This document shows positions 52,464 through 62,253 of a DNA stretch of 64,000 nucleotides, piece by piece. Source of the stretch: an uncultured Pseudomonadota bacterium (GTDB taxonomy: Bacteria > Myxococcota_A > Bradymonadia > Bradymonadales > Bradymonadaceae); contig CAJXPB010000003.1 of the NCBI GenBank assembly GCA_913057905.1, positions 1-64,000 on the forward strand. Direction: 5' to 3'. The position numbers were made by a program, and so were the translations under genes. A model generated the notes under the pieces. The model saw only the letters and a list, made by a program, of their open reading frames with translations. It ran no database searches and was not told where the DNA came from. Every line of letters starts with the position of its first letter. Positions within the stretch are counted from its first letter, which is position 1.

Positions 52464-55400
52464 TCACTCGTAGTCCTCGGGCTCGTAGTCGAGATTGCGC
52501 ATCAGCCAGCGCTCCACATCGTCGACGTCCATGTTCTTGCGCTCGGCGTAGGATTCGATCTGGTCGCGGCCCAGGCCACCCACGTTGAAGTACTTGCTCT
52601 CGGGGTGAGAGTAGTACCACCCTGACACCGACGCCCCGGGATCCATGGCGTACGACTGCGTCAGGGTCATGCCCGTGGCATCCTCGACATCGAGCAGGTC
52701 CCAAAGCTTGACCTTTTCGGTGTGATCGGGACAGGCCGGGTAGCCGGGAGCCGGACGGATGCCGCGGTACTCCTCGTCGACCAGTTCTTCGTGCGACAGG
52801 TCGTCGCCGTATCCGAGCGCCTCGCGCGCCGTCTCGTGCATGTACTCGGCGCAGGCCTCCGCCAGGCGATCGGCCAACACCGTGGCCATGATCGAGGAGT
52901 AGTCGTCGTGTTCATCCTCGAGCTCGGTGCGCCACTCGCGCAGGCCGAGTCCCGCTGTGCAGGCAAAGCCGCCGACGTAATCTTGCAGGCCGCTGTCGGC
53001 AGGTGCCACAAAATCCGACAGACAAATGTTGGGGCTCGATTCGTCGTGGCGCTTGCGCTGCTGGCGCAGGTTGCAGAGGCGCTGGCGGACCGACTCCCGT
53101 TCGTCGCTGTCGAACAACAGCACGTCGTCGCCGGTTCGACCCGCCGGGAAGATGCCCCAGACGCCCTTCGCGCCGAGGCGGCCCTCCTTGATGATGGAAT
53201 CGAGCATGCGCCTGCCGTCGTCGTAGACCTTCTGGGCCTCTTCGCCGTATTCGTCGTGCTCCAGGATCTGGGGAAATGGATACTTCATCTCCCAGGCCAG
53301 AAAGAACGGCGTCCAGTCGATGTATTCGGCGACGTTCTCCAGTGACGGCTCCAGGGTCCGGGTCCCCAAAAACTCCGGCTCCGGCATGTCCTCCTGTTGG
53401 AATTCAATGTCGAGCCGGTTGTCGACCGCCTCCTGGTAGTCGAGCAGGGGCCGGCCCTTGCCGCCCTCGTGAATACGGCGGTCACGCTCCTGGCGCGCCT
53501 CGTTCTTTTCGATGAAGTCGGGGCGCTTTGCCGGATTCAGCAGATGACCGACCACGCCGGTGACCCGTGAGGCGTCGACCACATGAACAGTCGGACTGTC
53601 GTAGCGGGGCGCGATCTTGACCGATGTGTGTTTTCGGCTGGTGGTCGCGCCACCGATCAGAAGCGGCACATCCAGGCCGACGCGCTCCATCTCTTTGGCC
53701 ACATGGGTCATCTCGTCGAGCGACGGCGTGATCAGGCCGCTGAGCCCGACGATATCTGCGTCGACCTCCTGGGCCTTCTCGATGATCTCGTCGGCCGGCG
53801 TCATCACGCCCATGTCGACGACGTTGTAGTCGTTGCAGCCGAGGACCACACCCACGATGTTTTTCCCGATGTCGTGGACGTCGCCCTTGACCGTCGCCAG
53901 GACGACCGTGCCCTGGTCCTGGTGTTCGTCCTCTTCATCATCCTCCATGTACGGAAGCAGGTAGGCGACGGCCTTCTTCATGGCCCGCGCACTCTTGACG
54001 ACCTGGGGCAGAAACATCTCGCCGGCCCCGAAGAGGTCGCCGACCACGCCCATCCCGTCCATCAGGGGTCCTTCGATGACGTCCAGGGGGCGCTCGGCCT
54101 TCTGGCGCGCCTCCTCGACATCCTCTTCGACGTAGGTGTCGATGCCGTGAACGAGGGCGTGTTCGAGCCGCTCTTCGACGGTCCCCTCACGCCACTCGTC
54201 GTCGTCCTCTTCCTCGCGTTCCTTGTCCTCGTACTCGTCGGCGAGATCGAGCAGCCGTTCGGTCGCATCGTCGCGCCGGTTGAACAGCACATCCTCGATG
54301 CGGTCGCGCAGCTCCTCGTCGATATCCCGATAGACGGTCAGCCGGCCGGCGTTGACGATGGCGGTATCCAGACCGGCATCGACGGCGTGGTACATGAAGG
54401 TCGAGTGCATCGCCTCGCGGACGATCTCGTTGCCGCGAAAGCTGAATGAGATGTTGCTGACGCCCCCGGTGGTCTTGACCTCGGGGAACTCCTCTTTGAT
54501 CCGCTCGATCGCCTCCAGGTAGTTGATTGCGTACTCGCGGTGCTCCTCCATCCCGGTGGCCACGGTGAGGATATTCGCGTCGAAGAGGATGTCTTTTTCG
54601 TCGTAGCCGACCTCCTCTTTGAGCAGCGTGACCGCCCGCCTGGCGATCTCGACGCGATGTTCGGTCTCGGTGGCTTGACCACCCTCGTCGAAGGCCATCA
54701 CCACGATCGCGGCGCCGAACTTCTTGCAGTAACGGGCATGCTCCAGAAACTCCTCTTCGCCCTCCTTGAGGCTCAGCGAGTTGACCACGGGTTTGCCCTG
54801 CACGCTCTTGAGTCCGGCCTTGATGACCGAAAACTTCGAGCTGTCGATCATAAACGGGATGCGGGCGATATCCGGCTCGGTGGCCAGGATGTTCAGGAAC
54901 GTCCGCATCGCGTCTTCGCTGTCGAGCAACCCCTTGTCCATGTTGACATCGAGGATGTTGGCGCCGCCCTCAACCTGGTCGCGCGCCACGCTGACCGCGC
55001 CTTGATAGTCCTCCTCTTCGATCAGGCCGCGGAACTTGCGCGAACCCATCACGTTGGTGCGCTCTCCGATCATCGTGAAGTTCGCGTCGGGGCGCAGGAT
55101 CAGGGGTTCGAGTCCCGCGTAGTGTGTGTACTCGATTGGATCGGAGGGTTCCCTGGGCTCGTAGTCCGACACGACCTCGGCGATCTGGCGGACGTGCTCC
55201 GGCGTCGTCCCACAGCAACCCCCGACCATGTTCAGCCACCCCTCGGCGGCGAATTCCTCGAGCTGGTCGGCCATCTCCTCGGGCGTCTCGTCGTACTCCC
55301 CGAATTCGTTGGGTAGACCGGCGTTCGGGTAACAGCTCGTGTAGGTGGAGGCGATGTCGGACAGCTCCTCCATGTAGGGGCGCATATCCTCGGCGCCCAG

Positions 55401-56132
55401 CGAGCAGTTGATCCCGACGGCCAGCGGATCGGCGTGTTCGATCGAGATCCAGAAGGCCTCGACGGTCTGGCCCGACAGGGTGCGGCCGGACTGGTCGGTG
55501 ATCGTCACCGAAATGATGATCGGCAAGTCGACGCCCTTCTCGTCCATCATCTCCTGCGCGGCGATGATGGCGGCCTTTGCGTTGAGGGTATCGAAGATCG
55601 TCTCGATGAGCAGCGCGTCGACGCCCCCGTCGATCAACCCGCCGATCTGTTCGGCGTAGGCATCCTTGAGCTCATCGAAGGAGATCTCGCGGAATGCCGG
55701 TTCTTCGACGTCCGGCGACAGCGACAGGGTCTTGTTGGTCGGCCCCACCGCACCCGCCACGAACCGCGGCCGGCCGGTCTCCTCTTCGACGGCATCGGCC
55801 GCCTTCCGAGCGACCCGAGCCGCCTCCACGTTCAGCTCGCGGACGAGATCCTCGGCATCGTAGTCGGCCTGTGAGATCCGCTGGGCGCTGAAGGTATTCG
55901 TCTCGATGACGTCGGCGCCCGCCTCCAAAAACGACCGGTGAATCCCCTCGATGATATCGGGCCGTGTCAGGACCAGCATCTCGTTGTTGCCCTGCAGATC
56001 GCAGGAGTGATCCTCGAATCGCTGCCCGCGGAAGTCCTCCTCGGACAGGTCGTGCTCCTGGATCATCGTGCCCATCGCCCCATCCAAAATGGCAATCCGA
56101 TCCTCGAATATCGATTCGATCGATTCTGTCAT
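52464..56132 (-). CDS. metH: cobalamin-dependent methionine synthase
   Basis: A 1222-residue, full-length MetH. The homocysteine domain starts [20 protein letters not shown] and includes [17 protein letters not shown] with GGCCGTTP (zinc Cys). The folate domain has [17 protein letters not shown]. The cobalamin domain has the His-on motif [20 protein letters not shown] and [17 protein letters not shown]. The C-terminal SAM-reactivation domain has [15 protein letters not shown]. It transfers methyl from methyl-THF to homocysteine using B12. No riboswitch is seen in the 85-base leader. Confidence 0.97.
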   Translation of the reverse strand: MTESIESIFEDRIAILDGAMGTMIQEHDLSEEDFRGQRFEDHSCDLQGNNEMLVLTRPDIIEGIHRSFLEAGADVIETNTFSAQRISQADYDAEDLVRELNVEAARVARKAADAVEEETGRPRFVAGAVGPTNKTLSLSPDVEEPAFREISFDELKDAYAEQIGGLIDGGVDALLIETIFDTLNAKAAIIAAQEMMDEKGVDLPIIISVTITDQSGRTLSGQTVEAFWISIEHADPLAVGINCSLGAEDMRPYMEELSDIASTYTSCYPNAGLPNEFGEYDETPEEMADQLEEFAAEGWLNMVGGCCGTTPEHVRQIAEVVSDYEPREPSDPIEYTHYAGLEPLILRPDANFTMIGERTNVMGSRKFRGLIEEEDYQGAVSVARDQVEGGANILDVNMDKGLLDSEDAMRTFLNILATEPDIARIPFMIDSSKFSVIKAGLKSVQGKPVVNSLSLKEGEEEFLEHARYCKKFGAAIVVMAFDEGGQATETEHRVEIARRAVTLLKEEVGYDEKDILFDANILTVATGMEEHREYAINYLEAIERIKEEFPEVKTTGGVSNISFSFRGNEIVREAMHSTFMYHAVDAGLDTAIVNAGRLTVYRDIDEELRDRIEDVLFNRRDDATERLLDLADEYEDKEREEEDDDEWREGTVEERLEHALVHGIDTYVEEDVEEARQKAERPLDVIEGPLMDGMGVVGDLFGAGEMFLPQVVKSARAMKKAVAYLLPYMEDDEEDEHQDQGTVVLATVKGDVHDIGKNIVGVVLGCNDYNVVDMGVMTPADEIIEKAQEVDADIVGLSGLITPSLDEMTHVAKEMERVGLDVPLLIGGATTSRKHTSVKIAPRYDSPTVHVVDASRVTGVVGHLLNPAKRPDFIEKNEARQERDRRIHEGGKGRPLLDYQEAVDNRLDIEFQQEDMPEPEFLGTRTLEPSLENVAEYIDWTPFFLAWEMKYPFPQILEHDEYGEEAQKVYDDGRRMLDSIIKEGRLGAKGVWGIFPAGRTGDDVLLFDSDERESVRQRLCNLRQQRKRHDESSPNICLSDFVAPADSGLQDYVGGFACTAGLGLREWRTELEDEHDDYSSIMATVLADRLAEACAEYMHETAREALGYGDDLSHEELVDEEYRGIRPAPGYPACPDHTEKVKLWDLLDVEDATGMTLTQSYAMDPGASVSGWYYSHPESKYFNVGGLGRDQIESYAERKNMDVDDVERWLMRNLDYEPEDYE

Positions 56133-56217
56133 GGGCTGGCTCGTTCTGGAAAAATCGCTGGAGAATCGTGCGGCTCACGTACGCCCCTTAGGGCGTGAAC
56201 CCCAAGGAATCAACCAC

Positions 56218-56955
56218 TTATCCAAGGGAATACCACCACTCGAGCACGGGGTGTTTCTGCACGAGCGGATACGGTGGGGCCTCGGCCGGGCAATCCGGGT
56301 GACCGAGCGCCATCTCGAGATCTCCGTCCGCGGCCTCGACGACGATCTCGCGCAGCGCCTCGAGATCCCCGTCGTCCTTCAGCGACTCGACGGTCTCGTC
56401 CATCTCGCCGCCACCCTCCAGGGCGACGTGGAAACTTAGATTCGTATACCAGAGAAGAATTGTGTCGTCGGCCCCCTCGTCGGACGACGCACGCGCAGCT
56501 TCACAGACCTGACGTACCGCGCCGAAAAGCGGCGCCGGGTCGGGAAGGCCGACCTGCCCCTCCTCGACAGCACCGTCTTCGGCCAATCGTTCGGCAAGCG
56601 AGCTGTCGGCCCGGGTATAAATGTCTCCGTCGCCCAGATACCCCACGACCGGGTTCGTCTGCTCGTCCCAGTCGTCGTCGGGCGACTCGAGAACCGGCGC
56701 CACGGCATCCATCGGATCCCCGGCCAGCGCGTCCGACTCACCGAAATCCGGGTGGTCCTCCCGGGGCACCTTCAGGAAGAACCCTCGCTCGACCAGCACC
56801 GGCATCACCCGAAAGTACGTCACGTCGGTCGAGTAGCTGTCCTGAAAGTCGTAGAGCCGCCGAGCGTGCGCACGGAAGAGACGGTCTTCGTCGACCGACT
56901 CGTCCAAGTAGCGGATCGACTGTTCGACGAGATCGTTGACTTCGCGAGGTTTCAT
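56218..56955 (-). CDS. hypothetical protein upstream of metH
   Basis: A 245-residue acidic protein. It has an early helix NDLVEQSIRYLDESVDEDRL, FFLKVPREDHPDFGES in the middle, and DDTILLWYTNLSFHVALEGG near the C-terminus. No family recognised. It is co-directional with metH, 85 bases upstream; the gap carries a short hairpin (ACGCCC/GGGCGT at 56181-56196). Confidence 0.55.
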   Translation of the reverse strand: MKPREVNDLVEQSIRYLDESVDEDRLFRAHARRLYDFQDSYSTDVTYFRVMPVLVERGFFLKVPREDHPDFGESDALAGDPMDAVAPVLESPDDDWDEQTNPVVGYLGDGDIYTRADSSLAERLAEDGAVEEGQVGLPDPAPLFGAVRQVCEAARASSDEGADDTILLWYTNLSFHVALEGGGEMDETVESLKDDGDLEALREIVVEAADGDLEMALGHPDCPAEAPPYPLVQKHPVLEWWYSLG

Positions 56956-57030
56956 AAGCCGTTGTAACCCTGATAGGAAGAAGCGTGTTGCGGCTGAATT
57001 CGACTGAAGGTGCCCTTTCGGAGGTAAGCA

Positions 57031-57402
57031 ATGAGCGACGAGACCAACGTACTCGGCGAGCCGCTGGAATCATGTTGCCAGAATCCCGAGACCGGATTTT
57101 ACCGCGACGGCTACTGCCGGACTGGGCCGCGGGACCAGGGCCAGCATGTCATCTGCGCCATGATGACCGGGGAATTCCTGGAGTTCAGCAAGGCGCAGGG
57201 CAATGATTTAACGACACCGATGCCCCAGCACAACTTCCCCGGCCTCGAGGCCGGGGATCGCTGGTGTCTCTGTGCCGCACGTTGGAAAGAGGCGATGGAG
57301 GCCGGCAAGGCGCCGCCCGTCTTTCTGGAGGCGACCGAGGAGTCGGCCCTGAAAGTCGTCGAGCTCGAAAAGCTCAAACGCTTCGCCGTGGCGAAGTCGT
57401 AG
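57031..57402 (+). CDS. DUF2237 family protein
   Basis: A 123-residue protein of the DUF2237 family: NVLGEPLESCCQNPETGFYR at the start, DQGQHVICAMMTGEFLEFSK and DRWCLCAARWKEAMEAGKAP in the middle. Conserved Cys residues (CC, C, CLC) are present; biochemical role not established. A good ribosome binding site (GGAGGT) precedes the ATG. Confidence 0.88.
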   Translation: MSDETNVLGEPLESCCQNPETGFYRDGYCRTGPRDQGQHVICAMMTGEFLEFSKAQGNDLTTPMPQHNFPGLEAGDRWCLCAARWKEAMEAGKAPPVFLEATEESALKVVELEKLKRFAVAKS

Positions 57403-57424
57403 TGCGCGCCACAGCACTGACTCG

Positions 57425-58639
57425 TCAGTAGTCCGAAATGCGTTCGACGAGTTCGGGGTATCCGATAAAACGGTTTCGTGACTGCTGTACGTCTTCGATG
57501 GCGGCGTTTCGCTGCTCTTCAGCGTTGTTTACGGGATCCTGGGTATGCCAGCGGCGAAGGACGGCCTCTTCGTCGGCGGGAATGTCGTCGCTGTAGATGA
57601 CGGCGAAGTAAAACATCGCCCTCGCCGCGTTGCCCCGGTGTTTGGGCCTGACCTCAAAGACCTGATCGCCGTTCATGGCGGGCCCGACCATCGAGCCGCC
57701 GTCGCTCCATTCGACGGGACCGGTGACGACTCCGAATCGCAGGTTTCCGCGCCGCGAGTTCGCCCGCGAATCCGTCGGAAACAGGTGGTGGAGGTCCGCC
57801 TCGGCGTCGCCGCTGCCGGCGCCTTTGCTACGCGGCCAGGTGTGTTCGGTATTGAAGATCGTGTGGTCCGGCACGCCCATCGTCTGGATCGTCGCACCCG
57901 TGTAGACTCCCTCCACGGTGCCTCCCATGTTGTCGATGACCGAGAACATCGCCTCGCGAGCCCGTTCGTACGACACGGAGCGATGGGTCCCGTGATCCGA
58001 GCGCAGCTCTTGCTCCAATGCGTACCCGTTCAACCCTTCAAACGAAGGATCTTCGCCGGGGTCGTCCTCGTCGAAGCACGGTCCGTCCAGACACTCCAAT
58101 GTCAATTTCAACCGAGCATCGGCCGCGGCGGTGTTCGAGACGGCGAGTCGGTGTTGGCCGCCGTCGAAGAAGACCCACCCGTCCCCGAGCTCCTCGTCAC
58201 GGTAGGGAATGTGGGCCTCACCTTGTTCGGGCATGCTGTAGACCAGGCGATCCGAGCCGCGAAAGAGTTCGAGCCCGGGGCTTCCCTGATCTCCGGTTGC
58301 CTCGAGCCGAATGACGACCACGTCGTTGGCCTCGGCGACGAGGGTGACATCGGTCTGACCGCCGGCGGGCACCGTCGCCTCCCAGGAGCCGCCCTCGGTC
58401 GTGATCTGCGACGGAAAGCCCGGCGAGGACGCATCTTCGGTCGATCCGTCGGCGTCTCCGGCGTCCTCCATCGTACCCGCGTCGCCCCCAACGTCGCCGG
58501 CCGCGTCGTCCAGGTGAACGTCCCCGGCGTCAGCCAGAGCCCCGGTGTCGGACCCGGGAATCCCGGCATCATCGCCGCAGGCCCCCGCCAGAAGCGAGAA
58601 GACGGCGAGGGGAATGAGGATCGACTTTAGATATCGCAT
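57425..58639 (-). CDS. secreted endonuclease I family lipoprotein
   Basis: About 404 residues from ATG 58639 (MRYLKSILIPLAVFSLLAGA, lipobox AGACGD). After an Asp/Ala-rich linker there is a beta-sandwich-like region (about 80-195), then an endonuclease I (EndA/NucM) domain from about 200: FNTEHTWPRSKGAGSGDAEA, DLHHLFPTDSRANSRRGNLR with the His-Me finger His and Asn, then FEVRPKHRGNAARAMFYFAV. It would degrade extracellular DNA or RNA. Confidence 0.88.
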   Translation of the reverse strand: MRYLKSILIPLAVFSLLAGACGDDAGIPGSDTGALADAGDVHLDDAAGDVGGDAGTMEDAGDADGSTEDASSPGFPSQITTEGGSWEATVPAGGQTDVTLVAEANDVVVIRLEATGDQGSPGLELFRGSDRLVYSMPEQGEAHIPYRDEELGDGWVFFDGGQHRLAVSNTAAADARLKLTLECLDGPCFDEDDPGEDPSFEGLNGYALEQELRSDHGTHRSVSYERAREAMFSVIDNMGGTVEGVYTGATIQTMGVPDHTIFNTEHTWPRSKGAGSGDAEADLHHLFPTDSRANSRRGNLRFGVVTGPVEWSDGGSMVGPAMNGDQVFEVRPKHRGNAARAMFYFAVIYSDDIPADEEAVLRRWHTQDPVNNAEEQRNAAIEDVQQSRNRFIGYPELVERISDY

Positions 58640-58824
58640 GGCTTCGGAGTCTAAGGGAACCTTGCCTTCTATGTACCTGCTAGCAAATGTCGGGCTGCAA
58701 TTCGAGTTTCCCGGAGCCTCGTCCTCTGTCTTGACAATGCACGACCCTACCGCACGTTTAGATTCGCCGAGGGCACAGTTCGTGCGCTCCGAAAGTTTTC
58801 CATCCTCACTCAACGGAGGAACGT

Positions 58825-59163
58825 ATGAAGAACTATCTACGCAAGCTCGCTCTTCCCGCCGCCCTTTTACTGGTCGGATTCACCGTGCTCACCGGCTGTG
58901 AGAGCGGCAAACACGGCGAAGGCGACCTCGTCGAGAGCGGCACCTATGAAGGAACGATCGAAGAGGTCGAAGCCTCCAAAGACGAGATCTACGTCAAATC
59001 CGGCGACAACACTCTGGAACTGTACTTCACCGAGCAGACGAAACTGACCAAGGGCGGCGAGACCGTCGAATTCTCGAGCCTCGAGAAGGGCCAGAAAGTC
59101 GAGGTCAAAATCGAGAAGAAGGGAAAGAGACTCGACCCGATCTCGGTCAAGATTCTGGAGTGA
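58825..59163 (+). CDS. small lipoprotein, DUF5666/OB-like
   Basis: A 112-residue lipoprotein with a clear GGAGG site, signal ending VLTGCESG, and a compact beta-rich domain with repeats of the form EGTIEEVEASKDEIYVKSGD and FSSLEKGQKVEVKIEKKGK. This resembles DUF5666/OB-type periplasmic domains. A strong terminator follows. Confidence 0.7.
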   Translation: MKNYLRKLALPAALLLVGFTVLTGCESGKHGEGDLVESGTYEGTIEEVEASKDEIYVKSGDNTLELYFTEQTKLTKGGETVEFSSLEKGQKVEVKIEKKGKRLDPISVKILE

Positions 59164-59180
59164 CCCTCTGACAACTCGGA

Positions 59181-59209
59181 CCTCCGCGGACCCGTTCCGC
59201 GGAGGCCTT
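59181..59209 (+). terminator. Rho-independent terminator
   Basis: CCTCCGCGG and CCGCGGAGG form a perfect 9-bp stem with a 7-base loop, followed by CCTTTTAC, just after the small lipoprotein gene. Confidence 0.85.
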
Positions 59210-59241
59210 TTACGTATCTCCACGCCCCGAGCCCACGAGCC

Positions 59242-59739
59242 ATGCCGGACTTTTGGCGTCCCGAAATCTATCATCCCCTGACCGTCCACTTTCCCGTCGG
59301 CTTGCTGACCCTCGGCGCCCTGATCCGGATCGCCTGGCCCCTGCTCCCAGACCGCATCCGCCCCCGGTTCTTGCTGCCGATGGCGCGGACCCTTCTGGGA
59401 CTGGGTACGGCCGGCGTCTGGGTCACGATCCTGACGGGCGAATGGGCCTACAACGTGGTGGTCCGCCAAATCTGTGACCCGACCGTGCTCGGAGACCACT
59501 ACGATGCCGGCTACTGGACCGGATGGACCTTCAGTTCCGTGGTCGTCCTCGAGATACTTCAACTTCTGAAGACAGAGGCCCTGGAGAAGTGGCGCACCTG
59601 GATGGAGGCCGCCGTGGCCATCCTGTGTGCAGCGGGACTCGGGTTGCTGATCTACGCCGGAGATCTCGGTGCAAAACTCGTCTACCAGCAGGGAGCCGGC
59701 GTCTACCATCCCTCCGAGGCCTGTACCGAGTGGGAATAG
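59242..59739 (+). CDS. DUF2231-like membrane protein
   Basis: A 165-residue protein with four TM helices (about 15-33, 46-67, 95-110 and 121-140) and the IYHPLTVHFPVGLLTLGA motif typical of DUF2231 family members, which often contain heme-coordinating His. Function unknown. Convergent with kamD (4 bases apart). Confidence 0.8.
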   Translation: MPDFWRPEIYHPLTVHFPVGLLTLGALIRIAWPLLPDRIRPRFLLPMARTLLGLGTAGVWVTILTGEWAYNVVVRQICDPTVLGDHYDAGYWTGWTFSSVVVLEILQLLKTEALEKWRTWMEAAVAILCAAGLGLLIYAGDLGAKLVYQQGAGVYHPSEACTEWE

Positions 59740-59743
59740 CCGA

Positions 59744-61312
59744 TCAATCGACCGAAAGCCCGGTCCGCTCGCGCAATTCGCGCTCGATCGGATTGTAGTA
59801 GTCGGGCCCGCGCTCAAAGACGCCGTCCAACCCCTTTCCGCGGTCCTTGGGCCGGAAGACGTCGGCGAACACGCCCTCGGCCAGCACCTCGAACATGCCG
59901 CGGTCTTCGACGTCCTCCAGCAGATCGACCGCCTGGCCGAGCACGTTCTGAGCGCGCGACTGAATGATGCCGTCCTCCTTGAACCGCATCTCCTCGCCGA
60001 GATCCCGCATGTTATTCATGACCATCTGGGCATTCTCCAGCGACAGGTAGCGATCGCCCATGTGTGGGGTGTGCATCGCCTCGGTCATCATCCCCAGAAG
60101 CTGGATGCCCTGACCGGTCATCACGCCCACGGCGTTAAACAGCGCATCCTGGACGTGGCCGCGGAAGATATTGCCGGTCATGTGCTTGGTCGGCGGCATG
60201 TACTTCAGGGGCGCGTCGGGAAAGATCTCGCGCGACAACTGGGCCTGGGCGAGCTCGTAGAGAAACCCGTTTTCGATCTCGGGGTCCATCTCCATGGCGT
60301 GGCCCAGCCCCATCTGCTCTTCGGGCAGCCCACTGCGCAGGGCGAACTGCTCGTTGATGAATTGACTGGCCAGCACCGTATCGGCCGCCTCCATCGGATC
60401 GGCGGTCGTCAGATAGTTGTCCTCGCCCGTATTGATCACGACGCCCGCGTACGCGTTGACCAGCCGGCTGAAGTACTGATCGACAAAGGTGCGCTGGGGA
60501 TTGATATCGCGAAACAGGATGCCGTAGAGCGCGTCGTTGAGCATGACGTCGAGCCGCTCCAGCGCCCCCATCGCCGCGATCTCCGGCATGCAGAGCCCGC
60601 TGCAGTAGTTACACAGCCGAATGTAGCGGCCCAATTCCTCGCCGACGTCGTCCAGCCCCTCCCGCATGATCCGAAAGTTTTCCTGGGTGGCCATCGTGCC
60701 GCCGAACCCCTCGGTGGTGGCGCCGTAGGGGACGTAGTCGAGCAGGCTCTGGCCGGTCGACCGAATCACGGCGATGATGTCGGCACCCTCGCGGGCGGCC
60801 GTCCTCGCCTGGACGACATCCTCGTGGATGTTTCCGGTGGCCACGATGACGTAGTGAAGCGGCTCGGGCCGTTCCTCGGACTCCTCCAGGTACGCCTGCC
60901 TCTGGTCGGCATTGTTCTTGATGGTATCGGCTGCGCTCTCGGCGAGCTCGTCGCCCATCCGGCGCACCCGGTCCTCGGGGAGCGAGTCGAGCTCCGAGAG
61001 ATCGAGCGACCCGTCGGCGACGGCCTCCGCGACGGTCTGCGGGTCGCGGCCCGTCTGCACCACCGCCCGCGCCATCGTTCGGGTAATGCCGCCGCGCAGC
61101 TCGCCGGCCTCGTCGGCGGCATCGACCACGACGTTCGCCAGCGGGATATCCTCGTCGTCGACCCCGTCGACGCCCATCAGACGCAGGACCGTCCGCTCGA
61201 CCGACAGAGTGCTGCGCCGACGGATAAAGTCGTCCATACGATCCGCCACCGCGGAGGCGGCCTGCCGGGCGCGCCTCACCTGGCGGTCATCGATGCCGAG
61301 TTTGGTTGTCAT
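59744..61312 (-). CDS. kamD: D-lysine 5,6-aminomutase alpha subunit
   Basis: A 522-residue protein strongly resembling KamD: LDYVPYGATTEGFGGTMATQ, GRYIRLCNYCSGLCMPEIAA, MGALERLDVMLNDALYGILF and GDRYLSLENAQMVMNNMRDL. The holoenzyme (alpha plus B12-binding beta, KamE) uses PLP and adenosylcobalamin to move the amino group of lysine. No kamE is adjacent: the next gene upstream is a hydroxylase and the downstream one is convergent. The partner must be elsewhere or replaced. Confidence 0.92.
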   Translation of the reverse strand: MTTKLGIDDRQVRRARQAASAVADRMDDFIRRRSTLSVERTVLRLMGVDGVDDEDIPLANVVVDAADEAGELRGGITRTMARAVVQTGRDPQTVAEAVADGSLDLSELDSLPEDRVRRMGDELAESAADTIKNNADQRQAYLEESEERPEPLHYVIVATGNIHEDVVQARTAAREGADIIAVIRSTGQSLLDYVPYGATTEGFGGTMATQENFRIMREGLDDVGEELGRYIRLCNYCSGLCMPEIAAMGALERLDVMLNDALYGILFRDINPQRTFVDQYFSRLVNAYAGVVINTGEDNYLTTADPMEAADTVLASQFINEQFALRSGLPEEQMGLGHAMEMDPEIENGFLYELAQAQLSREIFPDAPLKYMPPTKHMTGNIFRGHVQDALFNAVGVMTGQGIQLLGMMTEAMHTPHMGDRYLSLENAQMVMNNMRDLGEEMRFKEDGIIQSRAQNVLGQAVDLLEDVEDRGMFEVLAEGVFADVFRPKDRGKGLDGVFERGPDYYNPIERELRERTGLSVD

Positions 61313-61328
61313 AGGGGGTCCGACTGGG

Positions 61329-61985
61329 TCACTCTTCCTGCAGCTTCTCGCGGGTGTGCTCGCGATCCTGCTCTTCAGAGAGGTCCTCGGTACTGAAGAC
61401 GAAGTCCCAGAAACGGGTCGAGACTCCGTAGCGCAGATCGCTGTAGTCGGGATGGAAGTGGTGGCTCATGTGGTGCTTTTTGAGTTTCTTGAGCCAACTA
61501 AACCGCGCCCGGCCATGGTGCTGCACGTAATGCAGCAGGTCGTAAATCATGTACCCGAAGACGAATCCGCCATGCCAGGCCCATCCCCAGCTTCCGAGCG
61601 TGGTCGTCCAGAAGCCCAGAAACAGGAAAAACAGCGACAGACTGACCGCCGGGGGCATCACCAAGCGATAGGGATCGTCGGGCCAGTCGTGGTGCACGCC
61701 GTGCACGAAGAAGTGCAGGGTCTCGCCCCAGGTGTCGTTGGGAATCCAGTGAAAGAAGGTGCGGTGCAGGAAGTATTCAAACAGCGTCCAGGCCAGGATG
61801 CCGGCCAGCATCAGACCCATCGACGACATCAGGTCGATGCCCATATTCGACACGCTGTAATATACGAGCCCCAGGCTGGCGGGCAGATAGAGGATGGGCA
61901 CGGTCGACCAATGCGTCCGTGTCATCATATCGAGCCAGTCATTGTCGAAAATCCGGGGAGATTCCGGGCGCTCTTTGATAAACAT
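61329..61985 (-). CDS. fatty acid hydroxylase / sterol desaturase family protein
   Basis: A 218-residue membrane di-iron enzyme from ATG 61985. It has the histidine motifs EYFLHRTFFH, FVHGVHHDWP, HYVQHHGRA and KKHHMSHHFHPDY, with four hydrophobic segments. Closest in layout to fatty acid 2-hydroxylase. Sixteen bases upstream of kamD on the same strand and divergent from the CFA synthase gene, hinting at a lipid-modifying pair. Confidence 0.88.
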   Translation of the reverse strand: MFIKERPESPRIFDNDWLDMMTRTHWSTVPILYLPASLGLVYYSVSNMGIDLMSSMGLMLAGILAWTLFEYFLHRTFFHWIPNDTWGETLHFFVHGVHHDWPDDPYRLVMPPAVSLSLFFLFLGFWTTTLGSWGWAWHGGFVFGYMIYDLLHYVQHHGRARFSWLKKLKKHHMSHHFHPDYSDLRYGVSTRFWDFVFSTEDLSEEQDREHTREKLQEE

Positions 61986-62253
61986 AATCGAGCCCACTCG
62001 TAGGTCAGATACAGCTCAGCCAGCCTCGCGCGTGCGAGTCGGCGCGAATCGTAAGGGAGCAGCGGCGCGCCGACAAGGTTCTCGCCCCGCTGAACGGTAT
62101 TTATCAGAGACAATTCACCGTTGGTGTTCCGGGCTATGTCTGGTATCGGCGACCGTTGGTTCTACCCTCACTCACCGCCTTACACGAACATCGGCACAAA
62201 GCGAAAGACGAAACAGCCCCCTTCAGAACTCCACGACAGCAAGGTTTTGCGCG

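Noticed and set aside
56133..56217. SAH or cobalamin riboswitch upstream of metH
   Set aside because: Only 85 bases with a 6-bp hairpin; no B12-box or SAH motif can be recognised by eye.
59669..61396. 575-codon ORF antisense to kamD
   Set aside because: Shadow of a highly conserved enzyme gene; composition is biased and motif-free.
61894..62253. N-terminal extension of CFA synthase
   Set aside because: Extension is Arg/Ser-rich, overlaps the divergent hydroxylase start, and lacks family similarity; ATG 62254 fits the family.
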